Source: JBOGFI01 sp050743365 (GTDB lineage Bacteria > Actinomycetota > Acidimicrobiia > IMCC26256 > JACDBD01). From it: a stretch of DNA of 21,731 bases. The stretch's first letter is position 1, and every line of letters begins with the position of its first letter. Positions 1 through 8,982 of the stretch are shown piece by piece. The stretch spans positions 1 to 21,731 of the forward strand of contig JBOGFI010000025.1 of assembly GCA_050743365.1 (NCBI GenBank), in the 5' to 3' direction. Position numbers and translations under genes: made by a program. Under the pieces are notes generated by a model that was given only the letters and a program-made list of their open reading frames with translations, searched no databases and was not told the origin of the DNA.

Positions 1-648
1 GATCTTCACCTCCTCGGCGGTGCGCTCACCGAGCGCGAGGCTGTATTCCTTCTTGATGAACTGGACGATCGCCTCGTCGAGCTCGTCGCCCGCCACCCGC
101 ACCGACTGGCTGGCGACGATCCCGCCGAGCGAGATGACGGCCACCTCGGTGGTGCCGCCGCCAATGTCGACGATCATGTTGCCGGTCGGTTCCTGCACCG
201 GCAGCCCGGCGCCGATTGCCGCTGCCATCGGTTCCTCGATGATGTAGGCGGGCTTGCGCGCCCCCGCGTAGACCGCCGCCTCCTGGACGGCTCGCTGCTC
301 GACACCGGTGATCCCGGACGGCACGCAGATGACCATGCGCGGCTTCGCCCAGCGACGCTGATGCACCTTCTGGATGAAGTACCGGAGCATCTTCTCGCAG
401 ATGTCGAAGTCGGCGATCACGCCGTCCTTCAGCGGTCGGATGGCCTGGATGTGGCCGGGAGTGCGGCCCAGCATCTGCTTGGCCTCCATCCCCACCGCCA
501 GCGGCCGGTTGTCACGCGTGTTGATCGCGACGATGGACGGCTCGTTCAGCACGATGCCGTGCCCCCGCACATACACCAGCGTGTTCGCGGTCCCGAGGTC
601 GACGGCCATGTCGCGACCGACGATCGAGGAGATCCAGGGCTGGGTCAC
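1..648 (-). CDS. mreB: Rod shape-determining protein MreB, C-terminal part cut by window edge
   Basis: This is the actin-like ATPase that polymerises under the membrane and directs lateral cell-wall synthesis. The reading frame is open to base 1, giving the first 216 residues of a family that is normally about 340 long. The ATP-binding phosphate-1 motif DLGTANTLVYV lies near residues 16-26, and the phosphate-2 motif DIGGGTTEVAVISLGG follows in the second half of the visible part. The Ile-Glu-Glu-Pro-Met-Ala-Ala-Ala segment is also typical. I chose the GTG at 648 because AGGAGG (plus 659-664) sits 10 nt upstream. An in-frame ATG at 609, just before AVDLGTANT, is the alternative. It is transcribed in the same direction as ndk but has its own promoter-like sequence in the 97-bp gap. 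No rod-shape partners (mreC, mreD) are visible; they would lie beyond the left edge. Confidence 0.96.
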   Translation of the reverse strand, partial: MTQPWISSIVGRDMAVDLGTANTLVYVRGHGIVLNEPSIVAINTRDNRPLAVGMEAKQMLGRTPGHIQAIRPLKDGVIADFDICEKMLRYFIQKVHQRRWAKPRMVICVPSGITGVEQRAVQEAAVYAGARKPAYIIEEPMAAAIGAGLPVQEPTGNMIVDIGGGTTEVAVISLGGIVASQSVRVAGDELDEAIVQFIKKEYSLALGERTAEEVKI

Positions 649-658
649 GTGCGGCGGG

Positions 659-712
659 CCTCCTGGCGCGACAAGTCAAGTCAGGCTACGAGGTCGGTTC
701 CGGTCGGTCCAA
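659..712 (-). promoter_or_regulatory. Candidate mreB promoter and ribosome binding site
   Basis: On the minus strand, TTGGAC (712-707) and TAGCCT (688-683) are separated by 18 bp. They are followed by AGGAGG (664-659) 10 nt before the GTG start of mreB. This is the best -35/-10 pair in the window. It would give a leader of roughly 28 nt. The assignment rests on pattern only. Confidence 0.5.
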
Positions 713-745
713 CCGCGGGGCGCGCACCGGCCGTGTATGCGCTGG

Positions 746-1156
746 TCAGGACAGGTCGGGGAAGAACAGGGCGATCTCGCGCGCGGCTGACGCGGGGCTG
801 TCGGAGCCGTGCACCAGGTTCTCGCCCGTCTCGAGCGCGAGGTCCCCGCGGATCGTGCCCGGCGCGGCTTCGCGGGGGTTGGTCGCGCCCATCGTCGCGC
901 GCACGACCTTCCAGGTGTCGGCGCCGCCCTCCACCACCATCGCCACCAGCGGCCCACGGGTGATGAACGTCACCAACTCGTCGAAGAACGGCTTGCCCTC
1001 GTGCTCGGCGTAGTGGCGGCCGGCGAAGTCGGTGTCGATGCGACGGAGGTCCATGGCGACGATCGCGAGGCCCTTGCGCTCGAGGCGGGCGACGATCTCG
1101 CCCACGAGCCCACGCTCGACCGCGTCCGGCTTGCACAGCACCAACGTCAGGTTCAC
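746..1156 (-). CDS. ndk: Nucleoside diphosphate kinase
   Basis: It transfers the gamma-phosphate from ATP to other nucleoside diphosphates through a phospho-histidine and balances the cytosolic NTP and dNTP pools. The 136-residue length is normal for the family. The N-terminal KPDAVERGLVGEI segment (residues 9-21) and the active-site segment ENLVHGSDSP, with His116 as the phosphorylated residue, are both intact. The start is GTG at 1156. There is no clear Shine-Dalgarno sequence, but a TAGATT box lies 9 nt upstream, so a leaderless transcript is likely. It lies between folC (118 bp upstream, separated by a strong hairpin) and mreB (97 bp downstream), as in other actinobacterial genomes. Confidence 0.97.
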   Translation of the reverse strand: MNLTLVLCKPDAVERGLVGEIVARLERKGLAIVAMDLRRIDTDFAGRHYAEHEGKPFFDELVTFITRGPLVAMVVEGGADTWKVVRATMGATNPREAAPGTIRGDLALETGENLVHGSDSPASAAREIALFFPDLS

Positions 1157-1165
1157 CGGCGCCGA

Positions 1166-1171
1166 AATCTA
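1166..1171 (-). promoter_or_regulatory. Candidate -10 box of ndk (leaderless start)
   Basis: TAGATT on the minus strand is 9 nt before the GTG start at 1156. Transcription would begin within about 3 nt of the start codon. No convincing -35 hexamer is seen. Confidence 0.35.
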
Positions 1172-1238
1172 GCCGGAAGGCCTGCCAGCCCGTGACTCGC
1201 CGCCAGGATTGTGCGGGAGCGGCGAGCGGCCCGAAGGG

Positions 1239-1261
1239 CGGCGGCAGGTACCCTGCCGCCG
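1239..1261 (-). terminator. GC-rich hairpin after folC
   Basis: A perfect 10-bp stem (CGGCGGCAGG pairing with CCTGCCGCCG) surrounds a 3-nt loop (TAC). It begins 13 nt after the folC stop codon. A smaller GCCC-GAA-GGGC hairpin (1229-1239) follows and shares its last base with the first stem. There is no T-tract, so this would be a U-less terminator of the kind proposed for actinobacteria. It would separate the tig-folC operon from ndk. Confidence 0.5.
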
Positions 1262-1274
1262 AGCGAGTGCGACC

Positions 1275-2591
1275 CTAGTGGTGGCTCAACGCGTGTCTTG
1301 CCGCGCCGACGACGTAGAGCGAGCCGGTCACGATCACCTGCTCATCGGGAGCGGTGACAGCGAGCGCGCGCACGACGGCCTCCTCGACCAGGTCGACCAC
1401 GTCGATGCGATCGGAATCGACGCCGAGATCGCGTGCCGCTTCCGCCACGATCGCGGGATCGATCCCGCGCGGGCTCGGGGGCCGGCAGCAGACGAGGCGC
1501 GCCGCGTCGGTCGCCCCGAGCGCCTCGAGCATCTCGTGCGGCTCCTTCTGGCGCAGGAGCCCGACGACCAGGACGCGCGGCGCGTCGGGGAACTCCTCGG
1601 CGAGCGCAACCCGCAGGGCGTGGGCACCGGCGACGTTGTGCGCCCCGTCGAGCAGCACGAGCGGCGCGTGCCCGGCGACCTCGAGCCGACCCGGCGAACG
1701 CACCGACGCGAACGCCTCCGCCACGACGTCCCGCGACAGGGCGGCGCCGAGAAAGGCCTCGACCGCCGCGAGCGCCGCGGCGGCGTTCTCGGCTTGGTGG
1801 GCGCCGTGGAGCGGTAGGAGCACCTCGTCGTAGCGGCCACCTTCGGGCGCGTACAGGTCGACGAGCCGCCCGCCGTGGGCGAGCCGGCTGGCGCGCACGC
1901 CGAAGTCGACCCCTCGGGTCACCACGCGCTCGGCGCCGCGGTCGAGGAAGCGCTGCGCGAGCCCGGGGTCGGTCTCGCCCAGCACCAGGGTGGACCCCGG
2001 CTTCACGATGCCGGCCTTCTCGGACGCAATGTCCTCGCGGGTCGGCCCGAGGTACTCCACGTGGTCGACGCTCACGTTCGTCACGACCGCGACCGCGCCG
2101 TCGACGACATTGGTGGCGTCCCACGTCCCGCCCAGGCCCACCTCGACCACCGCGACGTCGACGGCCAGGTCGGCGAACCAGCTCAGCGCGGCGCCGGTGA
2201 GGATCTCGAAGTAGCTGAGCCGGTCGGCGAGATGCGGCTCGACGTCGGCGACGACGCCCAGCACCTCGGCGAAGGTGGCGTCGTCGATCGGCTCGTCGTT
2301 CCAGGCCATGCGCTCGTTGACCCGCTCGAGGTGCGGGCTTGTGTACGAGCCGACCGTGAGGCCCGAGTGCACCAGCAGAGCGGTCGTCATGTGGGCCACC
2401 GAGGTCTTGCCGTTCGTCCCGGTGAGGTGCAGCGCCGGGTACGAGAGCTGCGGCGACCCCAGCAGCTCCACCAGCGCCCGGATGCGGTCGAGGGTGGGGC
2501 CGGTCGCGCGCCGGTCGGCGCCCACCGGCACCCCGATCGCCTCGAGGTTGACGTGCTCGTCCAGCCAGGCCAGGGCGTTGCGCGGGCACAC
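1275..2591 (-). CDS. folC: Folylpolyglutamate synthase / dihydrofolate synthase
   Basis: It adds glutamate to dihydropteroate and folates using ATP, in the cytosol. The Mur-ligase-type P-loop LTGTNGKTS (about residues 56-64), the SEKAGI segment whose lysine (about 192) is carbamylated in the E. coli enzyme, the VGLGGTWDATN segment, and the C-terminal-domain motif LLDGAHN (about 313-319) are all present. At 438 residues it has normal length. The frame is open further upstream to 2675, but those residues are arginine- and proline-rich and overlap the 3' end of valS in another frame. I therefore place the start at GTG 2591, which begins MCPRNALAWLDEHVN and lies 13 bp after the valS stop. The Shine-Dalgarno sequence is weak, so translation probably depends on coupling to valS. 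Whether it has both activities cannot be told from sequence. Confidence 0.95.
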   Translation of the reverse strand: MCPRNALAWLDEHVNLEAIGVPVGADRRATGPTLDRIRALVELLGSPQLSYPALHLTGTNGKTSVAHMTTALLVHSGLTVGSYTSPHLERVNERMAWNDEPIDDATFAEVLGVVADVEPHLADRLSYFEILTGAALSWFADLAVDVAVVEVGLGGTWDATNVVDGAVAVVTNVSVDHVEYLGPTREDIASEKAGIVKPGSTLVLGETDPGLAQRFLDRGAERVVTRGVDFGVRASRLAHGGRLVDLYAPEGGRYDEVLLPLHGAHQAENAAAALAAVEAFLGAALSRDVVAEAFASVRSPGRLEVAGHAPLVLLDGAHNVAGAHALRVALAEEFPDAPRVLVVGLLRQKEPHEMLEALGATDAARLVCCRPPSPRGIDPAIVAEAARDLGVDSDRIDVVDLVEEAVVRALAVTAPDEQVIVTGSLYVVGAARHALSHH

Positions 2592-2604
2592 GACCGAGAC
2601 GCGC

Positions 2605-5166
2605 CTACGCCGCGTCGGACTCGGCCAGTTCGACCTCGACGGCGAACTCCCCGGCTTCGGCCGTCTCGAGGGCACGCACGCGTCCGGCCTCGCGCACGTC
2701 GTCGACGGCTACGTGCAACGCCTCCAGCCGCGCGGACGCGTCGCGCACGACCGCGCGCTCGACCTCTGCCCGCAACGACTTCTGTTGGGAGGTCTTGGCC
2801 TTGCGGATCTCGCCGAGCACCTGGCCGGCGACGTCGTACACGAGCGGCGCGGGGTCGCCGGCGGCGTCCCGCAGGGCGGCGGCGTCAGGCCATTCGGCTC
2901 GGTGGATCGAGCCGTCCTGCCACCACGACCAAACCTCCTCGGTGACGAACGGCAGGTGCGGCGCGAACAGCCGCAGGATCGTCGAGAGGGCGAGCCCCAA
3001 CGCCCCTCGCGCCGACGTCGCGCCGTCGGCACCGGCGCTGCCGTAGGCGCGCTGCTTGACGAGCTCGACGTAGTCGTCGCAGAAGCTCCAGAAGAAGCGC
3101 TCGGTGCGCTCGAGGGCACGGGCGTAGTCGTAGCCGTCGAAGGCGACCGTGGTCTCCTCGACCAGGCGGCCGAGCACGTGCAGCATCGAGCGATCCAGGG
3201 CCGCGGTCACCGCCGTTCCCGTCGTGGGCGCGTCGCCTCGCACGCCCAACGCGAACGTCGACGCGTTGAGGAGCTTGATGGCGAGGCGACGCCCGACCCT
3301 GATCTGGCCCTCGTCGAACGCGGTGTCGACGCCGGGCCGCCCGTTCAGCGCCCAATAGCGCACGGCATCCGACCCGAACTGCTCGAAGTACTCGATGGGC
3401 GTGACGACGTTGCCCTTCGACTTCGACATCTTCTTGCGATCGGGGTCGAGCACCCAGCCGTTGATCATCGTGTCGCGCCACGGGAGCGTCCCGTGCTCGA
3501 GGTGGGAGCGCAGCAGGGTGGCGAAGAGCCAGGTGCGGATGATCTCGCCACCCTGGGGCCGAAGGTCCATCGGGAACAGCCGGGCGAACAGGTCAGGGTC
3601 GTCCTCCCAGCGTGCCGCCACCTGGGGTGTGAGCGACGAGGTCGCCCACGTGTCCATCACGTCCGGGTCCCCTACGAAGCCACCCGGTTGGCCGCGCTGC
3701 GAACCGGTGTAGCCGTCCGGTACGTCGTTCGACGGGTCGACGGGCAGCTGGTCCTCCCGCGCGAGCAGGGGGTTGTCGTAGTCGATGCCGGTGTCGTCGC
3801 CGAGCGGGTACCACACAGGGAAGGGCACGCCGAAGAAGCGTTGGCGGCTGACGAGCCAGTCGGTGTTGAGCCCTTCCACCCAGCTGTCGTAGCGGGCGCG
3901 CATGTGCGGCGGATGCCACCGCAGCTCGCGACCGCGCTCGAGCAGCACGGCTCGCAGCTCGGGGTCGTGCGCGCCGTTGCGGACGTACCACTGCCGGGTG
4001 GTGACGATCTCGAGAGGCCGCGATCCCCGTTCGTAGAACTTCACCGGGTGCGTGATCGGCTTCGGCTCGCCGTGGAGAGCGCCCGTGTCGCGCAGCAGGT
4101 CGACCACGCGCTCGCGGGCCTGCTTCACAGTCTTGCCCCCGAGCTGGCGGTAGCGGTCGTCGGCGAGCGGGTCCGTCGCCTCCCAATCGGGCGGGTCGGG
4201 CAGCAGCCGCCCGTCGCGTCCCATCACGCTCCGGGTGGGCAGCTGGAGCTCGCGCCACCACACGACGTCGGTCAGGTCGCCGAACGTGCAGATCATGGCG
4301 ATGCCGGTGCCCTTGTCGGGCTCGGCGAGGTGGTGGGCGAGCACCGGGACCGGTACCCCGAACAAGGGGGTGGTCACCGAGGTGCCGAAACGCTCCCGGT
4401 AGCGGTCGTCGTCGGGATGCGCCACCAGCGCGACGCACGCCGGGAGGAGCTCGGGCCGAGTCGTCTCGATGAGCACGTCGGACGTTCCGTCGCCGCCACC
4501 GAAGCGGACCCGGTAGTAGGCACCCGGCTGCTCGCGGTCTTCGAGCTCGGCCTGCGCGACCGCGGTGCGGTCGTCGACGTCCCACAGGGTGGGGGCCTCG
4601 GCCTGGTACGCCTCGCCCCGGGCCAGCAGCCGTAGGAACGCCCGCTGCGAGACGCGCTGCGCGCCCGCACCGATCGTCGTGTACGTGAGCGACCAGTCGA
4701 CCGCGAGCCCGAGACGGCGCCACAGGTCCTCGAACGCCTGCTCCTCGATCTCGGTCAGGCGCTCGCAGAGACGGACGAAGTTGGGCCGTGAGACGGGCAC
4801 TTCGTCCTTTCCCCGCTTCTCGGGCGGCACGAAGTCGGGGTCGTACGCCCGCGACGGGTCGCAGCGGACTCCGTAGTAGTTCTGCACGCGCCGCTCGGTG
4901 GCGAGCCCGTTGTCGTCCCACCCCATCGGGTAGAAGACCTCGTTGGCCCGCATTCGGTGGTAGCGGACGATGGCGTCGGTCTGCGCGTACCCGAACACCG
5001 AGCCCATGTGCAGCGACCCGCTCACCGTTGGCGGCGGCGTATCGACCGAGTAGATCTCCTCACGGCCCTTCGAGCGATCGAAGCGGTACACACCGTCCGT
5101 CTCCCAGCGCTCGACCCACTTCGCCTCGAGCCCCTCGAGCGTGGGCTTGTCGGGAACCGAGCTCAT
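2605..5166 (-). CDS. valS: Valine--tRNA ligase, archaeal/Rickettsia-like type
   Basis: This class I synthetase charges tRNA-Val. The HIGH-type motif is in TPPPTVSGSLHMGSVFGYAQ (residues 43-62), the KMSKS motif is exact (about 579-583), and the CP1 editing domain carries ETTRPELLPACVALV near 234-248. The anticodon-binding domain follows, and the C-terminal tail is short. The length is 853 residues, against about 950 for E. coli ValRS. The start is ATG 5166, with a GGGAG-type ribosome site and a 17-bp gap from clpX; an open extension to 5280 overlaps clpX and is rejected. The PTVSG and YPMG-WDDNG-TER segments resemble, from memory, the Rickettsia and archaeal form rather than the usual bacterial form (PNVTGSLHMGH, PGTDHAGIATQ) of Mycobacterium and Streptomyces. 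It still occupies the standard actinobacterial valS position. Confidence 0.96.
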   Translation of the reverse strand: MSSVPDKPTLEGLEAKWVERWETDGVYRFDRSKGREEIYSVDTPPPTVSGSLHMGSVFGYAQTDAIVRYHRMRANEVFYPMGWDDNGLATERRVQNYYGVRCDPSRAYDPDFVPPEKRGKDEVPVSRPNFVRLCERLTEIEEQAFEDLWRRLGLAVDWSLTYTTIGAGAQRVSQRAFLRLLARGEAYQAEAPTLWDVDDRTAVAQAELEDREQPGAYYRVRFGGGDGTSDVLIETTRPELLPACVALVAHPDDDRYRERFGTSVTTPLFGVPVPVLAHHLAEPDKGTGIAMICTFGDLTDVVWWRELQLPTRSVMGRDGRLLPDPPDWEATDPLADDRYRQLGGKTVKQARERVVDLLRDTGALHGEPKPITHPVKFYERGSRPLEIVTTRQWYVRNGAHDPELRAVLLERGRELRWHPPHMRARYDSWVEGLNTDWLVSRQRFFGVPFPVWYPLGDDTGIDYDNPLLAREDQLPVDPSNDVPDGYTGSQRGQPGGFVGDPDVMDTWATSSLTPQVAARWEDDPDLFARLFPMDLRPQGGEIIRTWLFATLLRSHLEHGTLPWRDTMINGWVLDPDRKKMSKSKGNVVTPIEYFEQFGSDAVRYWALNGRPGVDTAFDEGQIRVGRRLAIKLLNASTFALGVRGDAPTTGTAVTAALDRSMLHVLGRLVEETTVAFDGYDYARALERTERFFWSFCDDYVELVKQRAYGSAGADGATSARGALGLALSTILRLFAPHLPFVTEEVWSWWQDGSIHRAEWPDAAALRDAAGDPAPLVYDVAGQVLGEIRKAKTSQQKSLRAEVERAVVRDASARLEALHVAVDDVREAGRVRALETAEAGEFAVEVELAESDAA

Positions 5167-5183
5167 GGCGGGCTCCCGCAGTG

Positions 5184-6452
<1,269 letters not shown>

Positions 6453-6480
6453 GACGTCCCCCTACGCCTCGTCGGTCCGG

Positions 6481-7116
6481 TCAGCTCACGCCGGCGGCCG
6501 CGGCCACCTGCGCGAGCTCTCGGTTGGTGATCACCTCGTCGACGATCCCGTAGACCTGCGCCTCGGGCGCGCTCATGATGAAGTCGCGGTCGGTGTCGTG
6601 CGCGACCTTGTCGACCGGTTGGCCCGTGTGGTGCGCAAGCAGCTCGTCGAGCAGCTCGCGCATGCGGATGATCTCCTTGGCCTGGATCTCGATGTCGACG
6701 GCCTGCCCCGATGCCCCGCCGTGCGGCTGGTGGATGAGGATCCGCGCGTGGGGCAGGGCGAACCGCTTGTTGTGGGCGCCGGCGGCCAGGAGCACCGCCG
6801 CCGCCGATGCCGCCTGCCCGACGCAGATCGTCTGCACGTCGGGTTTGATGTACTGCATGGTGTCGTAGATGGCGAACAGCCCGGTGATCTCTCCACCGGG
6901 CGAGTTGATGTAGATCGAGATGTCCTTGTCGGGATCGTCGCTCTCGAGGTGCAGGAGCTGGGCGATCATGAGGTTCGACACGACGTCGTCGATCGGCGTG
7001 CCGAGGAAGATGATCCGCTCCTTGAGCAGCCGGGAGTAGATGTCGAACGCGCGCTCACCGCGGTTCGTCTGCTCGATCACCGTGGGGACCAGATAGCTGC
7101 GGATGGGCTCGGTCAC
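6481..7116 (-). CDS. clpP: ATP-dependent Clp protease proteolytic subunit
   Basis: This serine peptidase forms the barrel that ClpX feeds. The catalytic triad is complete: Ser104 in GQAASAAA, His129 in ILIHQPHGG, and Asp178 in DTDRDF, with spacing equal to the E. coli enzyme. The INSPGG segment of the oxyanion region is at 70-75. The length of 211 residues is normal. The start is GTG 7116, which overlaps the tig stop by 4 bp (GTGA), and AGGAG lies 8 nt upstream inside tig, so translation is coupled. Only one clpP is present here, whereas well-studied actinobacteria have clpP1 and clpP2 side by side at this place. Nothing in the window shows whether another copy exists elsewhere. Confidence 0.98.
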   Translation of the reverse strand: MTEPIRSYLVPTVIEQTNRGERAFDIYSRLLKERIIFLGTPIDDVVSNLMIAQLLHLESDDPDKDISIYINSPGGEITGLFAIYDTMQYIKPDVQTICVGQAASAAAVLLAAGAHNKRFALPHARILIHQPHGGASGQAVDIEIQAKEIIRMRELLDELLAHHTGQPVDKVAHDTDRDFIMSAPEAQVYGIVDEVITNRELAQVAAAAGVS

Positions 7117-8519
7117 GCCTGGGACTCCTGTTCGGACTGACTCTGCTCGGGCTGGTTCGCTTGCGCCGCCCCCTGTGACACGTCCGTCCCCTCCGGCAGG
7201 CTGAGATCGAGCGGGTCCCCCTGCTCGTCGACCACCGTTGCATGCTCGACGAGGAACTGCAGGGCTTTCTCTCTAGCCAGATCAGAGCGTACCGCCTCCA
7301 GGAGCCCCCTGCGTTCGAGATCGCGCCGCACCTTCGCCGGCTTCTCCTCCATCCGCTCGGCCAGCCGGCCGACTTCGCGGTCGAGCTCCTCCTCGGTCGC
7401 CTCGATCCCTTCTTGCGCAACAACGGCGCGCAGCGCGAGGTCGGCGCGCACGCCCCCGGTGGCTCCCTCGCGCACGGCGGCCACGAGCGCCTCCTGCTCC
7501 TGTCCGGTGGCGGCGAGGTACTGCGGGATCGTCGCCCCCTGCGCCTCGAGCCGGTGGGCCAGGTCGTGGAGGCGGCGCTCCACCTCCTGGCGCACGAGCG
7601 CCTCGGGGATCTCGACGTCGACGAGCGCGGCCGCGGCCTCGAGCACCTTGTCGCGCGCGGCCATCTGCGCCTGCACCTTGCCCACGAGCTCGAGGCGCGC
7701 CCGGATGTCGGCGCGCAGGTCCTCGACGTTGTCGAACTCGCTCGCCTCCGAGACCCAGTCGTCATCGACCGCGGGCAGGACCTTGCGCTTGGCCTCCTTG
7801 ACCAGCACCTGGAAGCCGACCTCGTCGCCCGCCCGATCGCCGAACCGCTCGGGCAGGACGTCGTTGAACTTCAGGATGTCGCCCGGCCGCTTGCCCCGTA
7901 GCTCGACGTCGAGCTTGGGCACCACCAGGCCCGAGCCGACCTCGTAGAGGAAGTCGGTGGCGGTGAGCCCGTCGACGGCCTGGTCGTGCACGTAGCCCTT
8001 GACGTCGATCTCGGCGTAGTCGCCGTCGGTGAGCGGCGCCGCCGACGTCTCGAGGTCTGCCATGCGGTCGCGCAGCGCGTCGACCTGGGCGTCGACCGCC
8101 TCGTCGGCCACCGCCGGGCTCGGCACCTCGACCCGCAACGCGTCGTGGCCGGCGATCGCAGCGATCGGTCGCAGCTCGATCACCGCGTCGAACTCGACGT
8201 CCCCCTCGTCGTGACCGGCGGTGATGTCGATCTCGGGCGGCGCGATGGCGTCGAGCTGCTCGGCGTCGACCGCGTCCGCGTAGTACCCGGGGAGAGCGTC
8301 GCGCAGCGCCTGCTCGCGCGCGATGTCCGGGCCGAACCGGGCCTCGAGCAGCCGGCGGGGCGCCTTGCCGGGCCGGAAGCCCGGGATCTTCACCTCGGAG
8401 GCGAGCTTGCGGAAGGCGGCATCGACCGCCTTCTCGAACTCCGACGCCGGGATCGCCACGTGCAGGCGCACCTTGTTGCCCTCGAGAGGCTCGATCGACG
8501 TGGTGACGGACGGGGCCAT
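7113..8519 (-). CDS. tig: Trigger factor (ribosome-associated chaperone and prolyl isomerase)
   Basis: It binds nascent chains at the ribosome exit and has prolyl-isomerase activity. The order is an N-terminal ribosome-binding domain with the signature GFRPGKAPRRLL (47-58), an FKBP-like domain (about 165-247, starting GDYAEIDVKG), and the helical C-terminal chaperone arms. A low-complexity tail rich in Gln, Ser and Glu occupies about 445-468. The 468-residue length is typical for actinobacteria. The start is ATG 8519. There is no Shine-Dalgarno sequence; instead a TACACT box lies 10 nt upstream, which suggests a nearly leaderless mRNA and the head of the tig-clpP-clpX-valS-folC operon. The gene is divergent from the VOC-fold gene. 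Confidence 0.97.
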   Translation of the reverse strand: MAPSVTTSIEPLEGNKVRLHVAIPASEFEKAVDAAFRKLASEVKIPGFRPGKAPRRLLEARFGPDIAREQALRDALPGYYADAVDAEQLDAIAPPEIDITAGHDEGDVEFDAVIELRPIAAIAGHDALRVEVPSPAVADEAVDAQVDALRDRMADLETSAAPLTDGDYAEIDVKGYVHDQAVDGLTATDFLYEVGSGLVVPKLDVELRGKRPGDILKFNDVLPERFGDRAGDEVGFQVLVKEAKRKVLPAVDDDWVSEASEFDNVEDLRADIRARLELVGKVQAQMAARDKVLEAAAALVDVEIPEALVRQEVERRLHDLAHRLEAQGATIPQYLAATGQEQEALVAAVREGATGGVRADLALRAVVAQEGIEATEEELDREVGRLAERMEEKPAKVRRDLERRGLLEAVRSDLAREKALQFLVEHATVVDEQGDPLDLSLPEGTDVSQGAAQANQPEQSQSEQESQA

Positions 8520-8529
8520 GGGGAGGGCG

Positions 8530-8535
8530 AGTGTA
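8530..8535 (-). promoter_or_regulatory. Candidate -10 box of the tig operon
   Basis: TACACT on the minus strand ends 10 nt before the ATG of tig. The predicted transcript would have a leader of only about 4 nt. No recognisable -35 hexamer is found 16-19 bp upstream. Confidence 0.35.
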
Positions 8536-8599
8536 CCAACGCCCCTTCCGCAGCCCGGCGTCCGGCTGCGTGCGAAGCTCTCGTGCGAGGAGGCCTCCC

Positions 8600-8968
8600 A
8601 TGACCGTCGATCTCGGGCTCACGCACGTCGCCCTCCCCGTCACCGATGTCGACGCCAGCGTCGACTTCTACCGGCGCTACGCGGACATGGAAGTGGTGCA
8701 CCGACGCCACGACGACGAGACCGACACGACGGTCGTATGGGTGAGCGACCGCACCCGCCCCTTCGTGATCGTGCTCATCGAGCAGGCGGCGGTGGGCGGC
8801 GGGCTGACCGGGTTCGCGCACCTCGGCGTGGGCTGCGTGCTCGGGCCCCTCGACTCCGGGTACCCGGTGGGCTACTGGGCGATGATCGCCGACCCCGACG
8901 GCCACAACCTCGAGCTGTCGTACGGCCAGGAGGTCGGGCTCACCGTCGAGCGCGCCAGGGATCGCTAA
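8600..8968 (+). CDS. VOC (glyoxalase/bleomycin-resistance fold) protein, short form
   Basis: This is a vicinal-oxygen-chelate fold protein of unknown substrate. The first beta-alpha-beta module begins LGLTHVALPVTDVDASVDFY with a likely metal ligand at His9. The second module contains AHLGVGC (His74) and ends in IADPDGHNLELSYGQEVGL with Glu105. The length is only 122 residues. Between Cys79 and Val80 the chain passes directly from the strand HLGVGC to VLGPLDSGYPVGYW, where relatives (from memory) have a helix of roughly 20 residues. The start is ATG 8600, preceded by GAGGAGG with a 6-nt gap; an open extension to 8531 is non-coding in character. It is followed after 14 bp by the antiporter gene, so the two may be cotranscribed. 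Confidence 0.85.
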   Translation: MTVDLGLTHVALPVTDVDASVDFYRRYADMEVVHRRHDDETDTTVVWVSDRTRPFVIVLIEQAAVGGGLTGFAHLGVGCVLGPLDSGYPVGYWAMIADPDGHNLELSYGQEVGLTVERARDR

Positions 8969-8982
8969 CTCGGTCCTCACCC

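Noticed and set aside
361..963. Plus-strand frames opposite mreB and ndk
   Set aside because: They are antisense to recognised genes, and the products are low-complexity and rich in Arg and Ser.
2275..4635. 786-codon plus-strand frame opposite folC and valS
   Set aside because: It is antisense to two certain genes and has the His/Arg/Val/Glu-rich make-up of GC-rich shadow frames, with no motif.
8323..8982. Upstream extension of the antiporter frame to a 620-residue product
   Set aside because: The first 220 codons run antisense to tig and through the VOC gene in another frame. Family resemblance starts only at ATG 8983.
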